A stretch of 64,000 nt of DNA, taken from Prillingera fragicola. Taxonomy: Eukaryota; Basidiomycota; Tremellomycetes; Trichosporonales; Trichosporonaceae. A model generated the notes under the pieces. The model was not told the origin of the DNA, searched no databases, and saw only the letters and a list, made by a program, of their open reading frames with translations. This document shows, piece by piece, positions 21,827 to 33,100 of this stretch (position 1 is the stretch's first letter; each line of letters starts with the position of its first letter). Where the stretch lies: assembly GCA_002335605.1 (NCBI GenBank), contig BEDY01000007.1, positions 62,001 through 126,000 of the forward strand, read 5' to 3'. A program made the position numbers and the translations under genes.

Positions 21827-23832
21827 ATGCCGCCTGTCCCATCCCGCTCGGACAGCAGGGCAAAACGCAAGAGGCACTCGGAGGAAGATGCTCTTGCGAA
21901 AAGGACTCGCACTGCGCCGAGTGACTCGGGTGCGCCTCCGCTTTCTCACTCCCAGGCTAACGATTCAGATGAACTCGAGAGTCCACAACGCACAACTCGC
22001 TCCAGTACAGTCGAGCCCCCGGCACCGACGCGCATGAATCCTCGGATCATTGATTTGAGCACTCCAGTCAGACGACAGCCGCAGAAGCCGCAGATGGCCA
22101 AGCGATCGGTACGCTTCCCTGCCACCGAGCCAGAGCCAGAACCTCCGCAGCGGCGCCAGAAGCTCGAAGGAGTCGTCATTCCCACCCGCCGTCGGACTCA
22201 CAGTAATGGCAGGGCAGCTGCCGTCGCCACTCGAACGCGCGGCAAGCCTACGAGCTCCGGCGACACGTACGAGCCCGAGTCCGAGAGTGCAGATGAGTCA
22301 TATGGCACTGCTGGACCGGGACCACGGACGGCTCGCAGTCGGCAGCGGTCAGGTCGTCGCCTGTCTGCTATTCCCCAGCCGTCTCAGTCGGCATTCAAGC
22401 CATATCTTGGTGCTGCTGCCGATCCATCTACCCAGGAGGACATTGTCGACTTTTCGAGTCCGCCAGAAGCAGCTGGCGACTACCATGGAGCGGAGAGCCA
22501 GAGCCAAAGTCAACCACGAGCACGTGGCGAGCGCCGCATTATTGACGGAGAGGAGGTGTGGGTCGTTGTCACGGACACCGAGGAAGAGTCTGCAGGAGAT
22601 GACGAAGGTATGTGCACGCGCGAGCACTCTTAAGTGCCACTCCTGACGATGCAGATGTTTTCAGATGCCGCTGGGCAGAGTGTACAGAGGTCTTCGCGGC
22701 GGCCACTGAGCTTCAGCGCCATGCTCGCACTCACATTAATACCGGAGCCCTTTCAGCGAGCCAAACCAGCTCACAGCTGCTGCGTGGCAAGGATATGCGC
22801 GTGGTCGAGCTCGAGCAGCAGCTGGCTCATCGCGATGACGAGATCGATGCGCTCAACCTGAAGCTCCGTGACGGGGAGGAGCGTCTGAAGAAGCTTGAGC
22901 AGCGGACAGATGCTGCCGAGGCACGCATGAAGGCCGCAGAGGACCGTGCTGTGGCGTCAGAAGCCAAGTTCAAGGACGAGGTGGAGGCGAATGCTGCTGT
23001 GGAGGAGATGGCTGCGGCGCCGATACCTGATCCCGATGGACCACCGCCTACGCAAGAGGAGCAGCTCTCGCAGCGCGAGTCGACGATCACTAACTTGAAG
23101 CGCCGTCTCAAGGACTCGAACCGGTCGTTGAAGCACACCAGGAACGATCTCAACTTTATCCGCGACCAGTACCAGGTCGCCTCTGCATCCGCCGTTTCAG
23201 AGGTGCAGCGTGCCAAGGACCTCGAGTCGCAGGTTGCCAGGTTGCAAGAGCAGCTTACCCTCGGTCTCAAACAACGTGAGCTTCATACAGCTGCGGCCAA
23301 CCGCGCCGGCGATGCGGCCCACCGCCAGCTCTCGATGCAGGTCAAGCTGCTTCTCGACCAGAGCCGCTGCACAGACGACACCATCCGTCGCAAGGCGGCC
23401 GCGCATGCCCGGCTGCTCAAGGAGAACCGCGAGTTTGAGGCCGAGCTTCACAAGACGCGCGGCAAGGTCGACGAGCTCACTGAGCGCAACAACGAGCTGT
23501 CCGAGCAGGTCGCCCTTCTTCGTGGTCGCGTCATGGGAGCCTTTGAGCCGGTGGAAGCAGAGGTCGACAGCGACGAGACGGACGACGAGTTGCCGCAGGG
23601 TTTCGGCACGCAGCGTGTTCCGTCCCAAGTACCAGTGTTTGCCGCCGACGATAAGCCTACCCCGCCGCCTGCTGTTGGCAACGCGACGCTGGCGGACGGC
23701 GGCATGGAGGCGTTCCGGTGCAAGTGGGCGCTGGAGGGTGAGGTGCTGTGCACTGAGATTTTCCAGGCGCGGGAGGAGCTTGAGGCTCATGGTTTGGGTC
23801 ACATTCAGAAGCTTGCATTTGAGGGGCTCTAG
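21827..23832 (+). CDS. Coiled-coil protein with two C2H2-like zinc fingers
   Basis: Two exons (21827-22607 and 22655-23832) encode about 652 residues. The N-terminal 260 are basic, Ser/Pro-rich and probably disordered, with NLS-like clusters (RAKRKRHSEED). A C2H2-like finger follows at about 265-287 (CRWAECTEVFAAATELQRHARTH). Next is a long heptad-rich region (about 300-580) predicted as coiled coil. A second, degenerate C2H2-like element (CKWALEGEVLC...EAHGLGH) lies at about 616-643, just before the stop. Nuclear location is inferred. No named family is recognised. DNA binding is possible, but two widely spaced fingers around a coiled coil would suit a dimeric scaffold equally well. Confidence 0.8.
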
Positions 23833-24061
23833 GGGGCTTCTCTAGGGGGCTTTGTTCATGGCCAGGAGGGCTTTATAGTGTCTTATGCATACGCCTGGTC
23901 AACGAGCAGTTCGAGGTGGAGGTGTGGGATTAAATGTAAAATAAAAATGAAAAACAAATAACCACGTGGTCATCTGGTTCAGTCGACGCGCGTTCGGTGA
24001 CGCTCATGGTGCATGAACTGTTGGGCGAGTTGTTGTTCCTCCATCACATCTACCTGCAACC

Positions 24062-25867
24062 ATGTCGACATTCTCACGAAAGCAGGAGAGGGACTTTACA
24101 GCCGAGGTCAAGGCTCTGACCACCGACGCCGAGGCATTGGCAAAGGTGAGCTCAAACCTTGGAGCGTCCATGGACGACTCTGGTCGGGCGACATTGCTGA
24201 CTCGTCCAGGCTGGCAAGCTCCCCGAGGCCATTGAGAAGATTTCCTTGCTCGAGAAGCAGACCCGCAATGTGAGTACACTCCTGTGCACCGTATGTGCGC
24301 CCTCGCTAACACGCACAGGCGTCCGACATGCCCTCGACGGCTGCGCTGCTGCAGCTCCTCGTGCGCCTGTGCTGGGAGCAGCAGGACCTGGACAGCCTGA
24401 ACGCGCAGCTCACGCTCATGTCCAAGAAGCACGGGCAGCTCAAGGAGGCAGTCGTGCGCATGGTCGACGAGGCGACGCCCTACCTCGCCGAGCTCAAGGA
24501 GCGCAAGGCTGCTGGCAAGTATGCCAGCGGCAAGGACCGGTGGCTCGAGCTGCTCACTACTGTTCGCGACATTACCGAGGGCAAGATCTATCTCGAGCTG
24601 CAGCGCGCGCGCTTGACTGTCATGTTGAGCGAGTACCATGAGGCTTTGGCTGCGAACGCGCCCAAGGAGACTGAGGAGCAGCGGGCAGAGCGCGAGAAGG
24701 AGGGCGGGGCGGTCAAGAAGGGAGAGGACGGCAAGGAGGAGAAGAAGGAGCCGGTCACGGCGCAGGACCATCTCGATATGGCTGCCGACCTCATGAGCGA
24801 TATCCAGATCGAGACATACTCGAGCATGGACAAGCGGGAGAAGACCGAGTTGTGAGTAGTGTGCAGGTTGGAAGGGCATGCTGACACTGGCAGCATCCTT
24901 GACCAGATGCGCCTCGAGAGCGTGCGTGGTAACTGGCCTCGCGTCCGTGTCGGCTCGCGCAAGATCAACCGCGTGTACCTCAAGGAGAAGGACAGCACCG
25001 ACCTCAAGCTGCGCTACTACGACTTGATTGTCCAGCTCGCCCTGCAGGACGACAACTATCTCGAGGTCTGCAGCGCGTACCAGGAGGTCTGGGACACGGA
25101 GGAGGTCAAGGAGGACTCGGCACGCGAGCTCAATGTGAGTGTCGCGAGTGATGAAGAGCAAACTAACGCAACAGGTCATTGAGAACATTATCATGTACAT
25201 TGTCCTTGCGACTTACAGCAACGAGCAGCAGGACATGCTGCACAAGCTGTACGGCAAACGCGAGCTGCAAAAGGCGCCATTGCACTAGTAAGTTACTTTG
25301 CAAGAAGACGCGACGGTCGCTGACACATGTAGCGAGCTGCTCAAGTGCTTTGTGACCAAGGAGCTCATGCGCTGGCCCGGAATCGAGTCGCTCTACGGCC
25401 CTTCTCTGCGCCAGTCGCCAGTGTTCGCCCCCGACAGCACCCTTGGTGTCAAGACTGGCAAGACTCTGTCGTCTGCCCCCTCCGACTCGGACTCTACCAC
25501 TCCCCCCGGCGACGCCCGCTGGGAGGCGCTGCACAAGCGCGTTGTCGAGCACAACATTCGTGTCGTCGCGGGCTACTACAGCCGCATCACTCTGCGGCGC
25601 CTGACCGAGCTCCTGGACCTGCCGGCGCTCACGACTGAGCGCACGCTGTGCAAGCTCGTGACTGACAAGACGGTGTATGCGCGCATTGACCGGCCGTCTG
25701 GCATTGTGACGTTCCAAAAGCCGCGCAAGACCAACGAGGTGCTCAACGTGTGGAGCACAGATATCAGCAAGATGCTGGGTTTGGTGGAGAAGACGAGCCA
25801 CCTGGTCAGCAAGGAGTATGCGATGCACGAGGCTGCGTCGGCTGGACGGAAAAAGGTGCGCGCATAG
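24062..25867 (+). CDS. RPN5: 26S proteasome regulatory lid subunit Rpn5
   Basis: Six or more exons starting MSTFSRKQERDFTAEVKAL. The helical-repeat body (LLQLLVRLCWEQQDLDSLN, YLELQRARLTVMLSEY, RIKINRVYLKEKD-like region) leads to a C-terminal PCI domain with ELLKCFVTKELMRWP, HNIRVVAGYYSRITLRRL and IDRPSGIVTF. This matches Rpn5/PSMD12, a scaffold of the proteasome lid that contacts Rpn11 and the core. It sits 229 nt downstream of the coiled-coil gene on the same strand. Fungus-specific acidic/Lys-rich insertions (EKEGGAVKKGEDGKEEKKE; SAPSDSDSTTPPGDARWE) interrupt the conserved body. Confidence 0.93.
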
Positions 25868-25944
25868 GGGGCGTGCAGGTGGCTGCCGTGGAATCCCATC
25901 ACTGGCCACTGAGGCAATCTCCGCTGCAGCTCGAGCAGCTCGGC

Positions 25945-25992
25945 GGGAGTAGTAGCAGCAGGGAGTAGCAGGGAGTAGCAGGGAGTAGCAGG
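25945..25992. repeat. Tandem GGGAGTAGCA array
   Basis: Three perfect 10-nt units at 25961-25990, preceded by a degenerate unit. It lies in the 3' region of RPN5. Confidence 0.9.
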
Positions 25993-26260
25993 ATGAAGTA
26001 GATGCATATGTGATGACCGCATGCTGTGTACGCCATGTGCTGCGCTCTGTCGACTGCTGCGGACGCCACGCACTGCCCCAATGAGCAAGCAGCAGCACGA
26101 GACAGACTGAAGAAAAGAAGAATAACAAAACTGAATTTGATTCCGTCTCCCCCCACCCACCCTGGCGGAGGGGTATGACGCCTCTTGTTCTCCCCCATTC
26201 CGTCCATTGCCGCCCCCAACCAACCACAGCTCGAAGCAGCAGCAAACCCTCGTACTCGCT

Positions 26261-26313
26261 GCAGAGCAGAGCAGCAGAGCAGCAGAGCAGCAGAGCAGCA
26301 GAGCAGCAGAGGA
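26261..26313. repeat. Tandem CAGAGCAG microsatellite
   Basis: About six copies of an 8-nt CAGAGCAG unit, in the 5' region of the glycosyltransferase gene. Confidence 0.9.
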
Positions 26314-26577
26314 GCAGTGTCAGCCGCAGCCTGTGTCCCGCAGTCGCACCCAGTCCAGCCTAGCGCCAGGATCCAGGATCCAACGAGCCATTCCAGCGGC
26401 CAGGTACCTTGGTTTTGGCTCGTTTTGGGGGTTGAAACAACCAGTCCACCCAAATAATCAGCTGCTTCTGCATCTGGCATCTTTCTCTCTCTTGCATCTC
26501 TCCCTCACATCGACATCTCTACTGCCCGACAGTCCTTGCCATCCACCCGTGGCACCTGGCTGCACACCCAGCCAGCC

Positions 26578-29122
26578 ATGGACGCGAGCAGCAGCGACAA
26601 TGCTAGCAGCTGGTCACCCAGGTACGTAATCCAATCCAATACGTCGTGTTTCCAAACCCCGCGCAACACGTCGTCCAGCGTGCAGCCAGTGCTGCCAGTG
26701 CCGCCGCGCGCAGCATGCAGTGTAGCGCGTTGTTATCATAACATCAGCAGCAAGGTTCTCCCGTTATCTACGCACGCTCTCGCGCGCCGCCGCTGACGCC
26801 AACTGCACAGGGCTCTAGACGCACAACCCTCTAGTTCCTCTGACAACGACGACACTCTGCAGCCCACATCCTCTTCCCACTTTTCACACATGCATTCCCA
26901 CCACCACCAGCTGTCTGCCACGACGACAAGCAGCAGCGACGACCCCGACGACTACGCCTACGCCATGAGCAGCACACCGCATTCAGGCCACAGCGGAGGC
27001 ACCACCCCGTCAGCCCCTGCCGGCGGCGGACGTCACGCACCGTCCAACCCGTACGCGACACGGCGGCGCGGAACACTGCAGCACCAGCAGCAGTCGCACA
27101 CCCCCGAGTCGAGCGACTACTATACCTCGGCAGCACCCCCGTACTCGCCCCCAATCACCACCAACGTCGACACGCTCTCGTCGCCGCTCAGCCCACGCCC
27201 TGGCGTCGGCGGCGGGCCCGACGCCGTCAACCCGTACGCCGTGGGGGACCACTCTGGCGCGCGCTCCAGACGGAAATCCGTCTCGACAGCCGTCGCTGCC
27301 GCCGCCCTCGAGGAGGAGGAGACAAAGTATGGCGGGTTTGGGACGGGCGGGATTGGGAGCTTTCAGAAAAAGCCAAAGCGCCGCGCACGCGCGTCCAGCT
27401 TTACCTATCTGCCGTTTCACCGGCGGCGGCGGCTCAGCAACGCGAGCTCGGGCTGGGGGGTGTGGCGATACGTCGCCGTGCTGCAGAATGCCATCCGGCG
27501 CCTGCTCCGCCGCCGCCTGCTCGTGCCCGCTGGGCTCGTGCTGGCGCTGCTCGTGCTCGCCGTGTGGGCGCTGCTGCGGAGCTACGAGCTGCAGGTCGAA
27601 ATGTCCGTCTTTTCGCACGCGTGGGTGCGCCAGGAGATTGATTCGCTCGCGCCGCTCAAGGGCTGCTTTGCGCCAGGAGCAGTCTCGCCAGAGTACAACA
27701 TGACGCTGCACCGCGCGGGGAGGAAACACATGATGTCACCCGGGCTCAGCTTGCGGCACGGCATGACGTGCTACGACTTTGCGTCGACGATCCAACGCGA
27801 GCCCAGTGCGCCGCTCAAGCCGTTGCTGTACCACTCGTACTGGCGCAGCGACCTTATGCCGTTTGGAGAGCGCCAGGCGGCGACACTCACGGCGTTCCTC
27901 GCGACGCAGCCGCTGGCGCACTCGAAACTCATCCTCTGGTCAAACGGCGCCGACACGCTCGCCGCGTCGCCCAACATTGCGCCGTTTCTCGCAGAGTGGG
28001 CCGGCCACATCGAGGTACGCCAGGTCGACCTCGTGGGCCTCACGCTCGGGACCGAGCTCGAGGGCCTGCTCAACGCCATGCACGGCGGCGGCCTCTTTGA
28101 CACGCGCGCCTGGGTCGACGGCGACGCTATCCGCCTACTCGTCCTCTGGCACTATGGCGGTGTATGGATGGACATGGACGAGGTGCTCACCCGCGACCTG
28201 CACCCGCTTACCGAGAGCGAGTTCGTCACCCAGTGGGACTGTTACGGTACGCTCTCCCTTGCTTGCACGAGCTGACATTCCAGACAAGCCATACTTTCAG
28301 CTCAACGGTGCGCTGATGCACTTTCGCCGACACTCGCCGTACCTCTGCGAAGCCTTCCACATCATGGCCTCGTCCCCGCTCCCAAAGCCAAACACGTTCA
28401 CGTGGGGGTCGCACCTGTACACCAAACTACACCGCCGGCTCATAGCCTCGCACGTCGTCCCCTTTGCCGTGCTCCCCTGGTGCTTTGCCGACCCGCGCAA
28501 CTGCCGCTCAGACGTCCGCTTCCCGGACCCCTTCCGCCCCGACCCAACCATCTGGGGCGGACGCAGGTGGGACGGCCGCGGTGAAGTTGGGCGTTCAGGC
28601 CGCGAGATGCTCGAGGAAAAAGTAGGCTACGTCTGGAGCATCCACCTGCACAACCAGTGGGCCAAACGCTTCCCGTCCGGCGGGTGGATCGACAGGCTCC
28701 TGCAAGGCTACCGCGACGAGGTCGTGCGGCTCAAAACCCTCGGAGCGGGCAAGAACAGCGCCTTCCCCCGCCTCCCGCACGTGCCCGGCGCCGGCGCGCC
28801 TGTGCAGCCGCCAGCGCGCGCGCCGGCCCAGCAGCACAACGAGATAGTCGGCGTCGGCGGCGTGGACGGCGCGCAGCAGGCTGTTGTCGGCGTTAACGCG
28901 CCGGGGGGACCGGCGGCGCCGAGGGAGAAGCGCGACGTCGCGGCGCCTGTGGCGGCGAGGGTTGAAGTGCCTGTTGCTCACGCCGGTGTGGGCGCGGCGC
29001 AGGCTGGGGCGAAAGAGGACAAGGACCGCGCGGAGGTCGGCGCCGCCGAGGCGACTGGCAAGCCTGTGCGTGTGGATCGGGAGCGGGATGAGGTCGTGGA
29101 CGAGGAGGACGAGGACGAGTAG
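26578..29122 (+). CDS. Type II membrane glycosyltransferase with DXD motif
   Basis: Three exons (26578-26621, 26811-28246, 28284-29122) give about 772 residues. A long disordered Ser/Pro/Tyr-rich cytosolic tail (about 1-225) precedes one transmembrane helix (LLVPAGLVLALLVLAVWALL, about 251-272). A luminal catalytic domain follows, with the sugar-binding GGVWMDMDEVLTRDL (DXD at 469-471) of the Gly_transf_sug/GT32-like superfamily, and later WSIHLHNQWAKRFP. The order fits a Golgi enzyme acting on cell-wall, capsule or glycan substrates; donor and acceptor are unknown. After about 640 the tail is low-complexity, rich in Ala/Val/Pro and ends in an acidic run (DEEDEDE). The first exon is short and separated by a 189-nt intron. 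Confidence 0.87.
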
Positions 29123-29357
29123 CGGACGGATAGGGATAGAGGGACGGCGATACAACAATAACCCCTACTGGCGCAGAGATATAATGGCATAGAGGGAGGT
29201 GGCTCGCATAGACGACTCGGTCGCATGGGCACAGTCTACTAGACTCTTGTAGGTTTGTTAGCATTGCTTTTTGGTATACCATGCATTGGTCACATTCCAT
29301 TACGTTCTTAGGAGGCTGGCTGCTGGCTGGATGGCAGGGAGCAGGCCGAGAGGCCAA

Positions 29358-29493
29358 TGACACCTTACCTGGGCATCATGCCCAATCTCGCTCCCTTGTC
29401 CGAAAGACACCTCTCGCGAGCAGAAAGACACCTCCAGACCTCGCCAGGTGTCATTCCATCCCAAAAGGTGTCATTTCAACGGCGACGGTGTCG
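29358..29493. promoter_or_regulatory. Cluster of AGGTGTCA/TGACACCT-like motifs
   Basis: Copies in both orientations: TGACACCT at 29358, AGACACCT at 29405 and 29426, AGGTGTCA at 29446 and 29466, and a diverged CGGTGTCG at 29486. Six related octamers within 136 nt, about 110-250 nt upstream of the start codon, suggest a transcription-factor site array. The factor is not known. Confidence 0.55.
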
Positions 29494-29565
29494 GCGTGGA
29501 GATGCCGAAGGGATCCGGTGCCGAGCGGCGATAGGTTCAAGATGCCGCCCTCCACATCTCGTCCA

Positions 29566-29583
29566 CTCTCTCTCTCTCTCTTT
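29566..29583 (+). repeat. CT dinucleotide tract in 5' region of DTD1
   Basis: A pyrimidine run of alternating C/T about 25 nt before the ATG, typical of fungal promoter or 5' UTR initiator tracts. Confidence 0.75.
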
Positions 29584-29605
29584 GTGTATCCACCGTTCGT
29601 TTGCC

Positions 29606-30647
29606 ATGCGCGCCGTCGTTCAGAAAGTCATCCATGCGTCTGTCACTGGTACGTCTTGTCGCTGCGCCGAGCTCAGCTCGAGCTGAGCAGTGCTGGTCTG
29701 CAGTGGAGCCAGGGGGAGAGGTCGCTGACGACCAGTCGAGGGGCAGGTCATCTCCTCTATCGGCAAGGGCCTCATGGTCCTCATAGGCATCGAGAAGAGT
29801 ACGTCTAGCCTCCTGCAGGGTGAGCAGCGCGCTGACGCCGTAGCGGACACGCCCGACGACGCGGCGTGGATTACGAAAAAGGTGCTCGGGGCCAAACTGT
29901 GGGACGACGGGCATGGCTACGGGTGGGCCAAGAGTGTCATGGAGGTCGAGGGGGAGGTGCTCTGTGGTGAGTTGCCGGGAACATTTGGCTCGGTGCTGGG
30001 TTGCTCGGTGATGCGTGGGCTCGGTGCTGGGTGGGTGGGTGGGTGAGTGCTGATTGCTAGTGTCGCAGTTTACCCTCTACGCCAACTTTAAAGGGCTGAA
30101 GCCTGGTGAGTCGTCTATGGACAGGATATGGCTGACGGGCAGACTTTCACCAGTCAATGGTGAGCAGCTGGCACTGCTGAGCTGACGGTGTAGTCGACCG
30201 AACCAGGAAAAGCGTTCTACCACACCTTTCTCGAAGGCATGGGCACCGCTTACAAGCCCGAGTGCATCAAGAGTGCGTCCCTACCATGTCGCAGTGACTA
30301 ACCCCCAGACGGCCAGTTTGGCGCCATGATGGATGTCTCCCTCACCAACGCCGTAAGCCCTCCGCGCTGCCTAGCTAACGGCCCAGGGGCCAGTGACAAT
30401 GCTGTTCGACTCGCAAGAGCGCGGCGGCAAGAAATCCAGCACGACAACCCCGGGAGGTAGCGGCGCGTCCACCCCGCAGCCCCAGCGGACGCTCGAGGAG
30501 GGCAAGGCGCGTGCCAAGGAGAAGATTGCTGCGCGCCAGGCCGCAAAGGCTGCTTGGGCTGCGCGGAAGGCGGCAGGGGACGTGCCTGCTGGGGCTGTCA
30601 AGGACGGCGAGGAGGGTGCGGGCAAGGCCGAGGAGTCGGGGGCATGA
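29606..30647 (+). CDS. DTD1: D-aminoacyl-tRNA deacylase (DTD) with long C-terminal tail
   Basis: A highly split gene (about eight exons) encoding about 226 residues. It starts MRAVVQKVIHASVTVEPGGE, typical of DTD. Both family motifs are present: VSQFTLYA (SQxT, about residues 79-86) and TNAGPVT (NxGPVT, about 138-144), which form the cross-subunit active site that removes D-amino acids from tRNA. The normal fold ends near 150. Here about 75 extra residues rich in Lys, Ala, Gly and Glu follow (EEGKARAKEKIAARQAAKAA). Such charged tails occur in some fungal and animal DTDs, and tRNA binding or localisation is a guess. The acting compartment is probably the cytosol. All the deduced joins keep frame. 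Confidence 0.92.
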
Positions 30648-31816
30648 GTCGAAATGGATAGATGGTGTTGAGGCTGGAGAGACGGTCACTGACGCTGATT
30701 TCGGTGTGGCATCTCTGTCTTTTGTCTAGGTACTGATCAGCATGACTCTCTCAAGAGGTTCAGTCTTGACGGCACTGCCCTCATGGCGCTCAAACAGCAT
30801 TGCTGGCCAATCTCAAAGTCGCAGCCTGCCAACTGATGCCGACGGCCACGACAGCCACACCGACGATGCCTCCAACGTGATTTGACCATTGACTTGGTGC
30901 CAAGGCTAAACCTGTCTTATGATTGCGACACTGGCCATGAAGACGACTCTGGGATCATTACAGATACCCACGTCTACACGACTGGCGACTGTGAGCTTGT
31001 CTCCTCTATTAATGTTCGCCCGCCGCCATACCTTTTAATGGCTCATAGCTAGCTTGCACACTCATCGCGAGTCCACTGAAAGCGCAATCTGCGGGAAGCC
31101 GGCACCTGGCAAACGCCAGAAACTGCATCTCACTGACCCAGTGTGGAAGCGACGAGCTTGTCACTCTGGCCGTCGCTGCGACTTGAGCGACTTGGACTAC
31201 ACACCCGTACACACCACCAGTCACCGCATTTCTGCCACAGTACTGTCAAATCCTCCTGCACCTCTCCTTTTTGCCCCAGTACGCGGCGGCGTGCGCAAAA
31301 AGGCCATGTCCCAGGTCGCATGGTTTGACTTTGGGGCCGTTGCGGATGATGTCGACACGGTTGCGGTTGCTGTAGACTCTATGTCTTGATCGAACTCTAG
31401 TGCATTTAGTTCAGTGCTGGGCAGACAGCATATCTCAACTGAAAACGCAGTTATCTAGAATGCTAGTGTGACATCTGATATCCACCCTCGATGCTGTGAA
31501 GCGTATATGAAGTTGCAAAGGGGTATATGACATGAGCCAACACATCAATCTCAGCGATGTGCATGGCGACGTCCCATTCGCTCCCATTCGCAGCTGTTGA
31601 AGCCTCTTCACCCAGCAAAGATGCCGAGGACATTGAGGACAGCGCGTCAAAAGTTGTGACATGGACCGAAGCCAAGTGTCGAGCTCGAGTAGCCCAGGCG
31701 TGGATACGGTTAATTAAATAACAGATTAATCAGCCGCCTCGTCGTCATCCTCTCTCCACCCATTACTATCCACTCGTGTCTCTGTCTCTTTCTCTCTCTC
31801 CAGCTCCACCAGCGCC
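30648..31816. other. Intergenic, no gene supported
   Basis: About 1.2 kb. The frame 31054-31389 (plus) is open but shows no motif. A pyrimidine-rich tract (31750-31808) precedes the next gene and is its likely core promoter or 5' UTR. Confidence 0.5.
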
Positions 31817-32643
31817 ATGTCTCACAAGCCAGTGCTCACGTACTCGCAAAGCATCCACAACCTGCCTGCCCAGGCCTTGCATTTCCCACGCTCACACTGG
31901 CCACAGAGGGGATACAGTACGTTCCCGACCTCTCCATTCGCCCAGTTTGACCGTCTCCGATGGGCGGCACGCAACGGCAGCAAGGTATGGGCAGAGGCAG
32001 CACAATGGCGCAGCCTGCATGCTTTGGATACACTGGCGTTCAAGCTGGCCGTCGTTGACAAGCTTCTCGAGCTGTAAGTCTAGATGCAACTCGCACAGCT
32101 GACACCCCAAGGTACGATGCCATTCAGAAGCAGCGCATGATGGACTTTGAGAGGAACGTCTCTCTGGCTGACTGGCTGCATGACACGGATGACTTTATAT
32201 CCGACGTCTACGACATGGTGAGTGCTGGCTGCTCTTGCGCTGCTCGCTTCTTGAATACCAAGCTGACAACGCAGGCCATCAATGCGCTTCCAAAGGCGCA
32301 CCCATTCGTAAGCCCCTCGACCCTGCCGTCCTCTCTACGTGCCGACTCTATGCGTCTCTGTCGCGCCGCCCTTGACATGCAGTATCGCCGCCTGCAAGAG
32401 TCACGCGACGTGTTTCCGCGCGAGCAGCGCACCCGCGTCGACACCAAGACCTTGGCGCCGTACGTCCGTCCCCGCCCCCCCACAGGACGTTACTGCCCCA
32501 AACTCAAGAACCCCCGAGTCGAAGCTCTCAAGCCACGAGACAAGACTCGACCTCGCACGTCAGCAGGCTCCGACCGTTCGGCGCTCTCGGCACGCAGTCC
32601 AAGATTGGCCCGTCGCAGAGATCACATCAAAGCTCCGGCATAG
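31817..32643 (+). CDS. Small basic protein of unknown function
   Basis: Predicted exons start MSHKPVLTYSQSIHNLPAQA and are joined at 32072/32113, where a GTAAGT donor and CTGAC branch make ELYDAIQKQRMMDFERNV. Two further introns (near 32218-32275 and 32309-32381) have good splice signals, but both are multiples of three without stops, so retained forms would also stay open. The protein would be about 220 residues, helical in the middle (WLHDTDDFISDVYDMAINAL) and very basic at the C-terminus (SPRLARRRDHIKAPA). No domain is recognised. The basic tail could suit nucleic-acid or ribosome binding, but this is speculation. Splice-signal quality and frame conservation are the main reasons to call it real. 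Confidence 0.6.
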
Positions 32644-33100
32644 CACGTTGTGATCAAAGTCCCGTCGCTCAAAACTGCGCGCATCGACTGCAGGGCATCT
32701 CTCGGGGATGTATGCCAAGGACGGCATCCAATACGTTTGGCAGTTCCCGAGGCAGTGTCGGCCATCGCCCCTCCCCGGCCTGGCACGCTTGGCGACTTGG
32801 TCCTTCTTGGCCGCCCCCCCACCGACCCACCGGGCCACCGACCCCACGGAGCCCACCGAGCCAACGGCCTCATACCCATCCGCACCTCGTGGCTCTGGGA
32901 AGTGGGGGAAACGGATACTTGCGCTCGCCTTCGCACAAGGGCGTGGTTGAGGTCCCAACCAGGACACCCACATCTCCCCTGATTAGATTGACGCCCGGCT
33001 CGACTTGCCAGCGCGAGCGCAGGTTGTTTATCCTTCAGCTAGTGCCTAATGACTAGTACATAGAAAGTCATGGCATGCAAGTCTCAAACGCTGCGGGACG
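32644..33100. other. Convergent 3' intergenic region
   Basis: Open plus-strand frames (32650-32982 and overlaps) have arginine/proline-rich chance composition and no motif. Confidence 0.5.

Larger units (their letters stand above)
25868..26577. other. Intergenic with simple repeats
   Basis: 710 nt between Rpn5 and the glycosyltransferase, with two short tandem arrays (listed separately) and a pyrimidine-rich stretch before the glycosyltransferase start. No protein gene. Confidence 0.55.
29123..29605. promoter_or_regulatory. Upstream region of DTD1
   Basis: No gene seen. It contains a cluster of AGGTGTCA-like octamers and a CT tract, both listed separately, immediately before the DTD1 start. 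Confidence 0.55.

Noticed and set aside
25945..26313. Repeat arrays considered as a CRISPR-like array
   Set aside because: Simple microsatellites with no spacers, in a eukaryotic genome.
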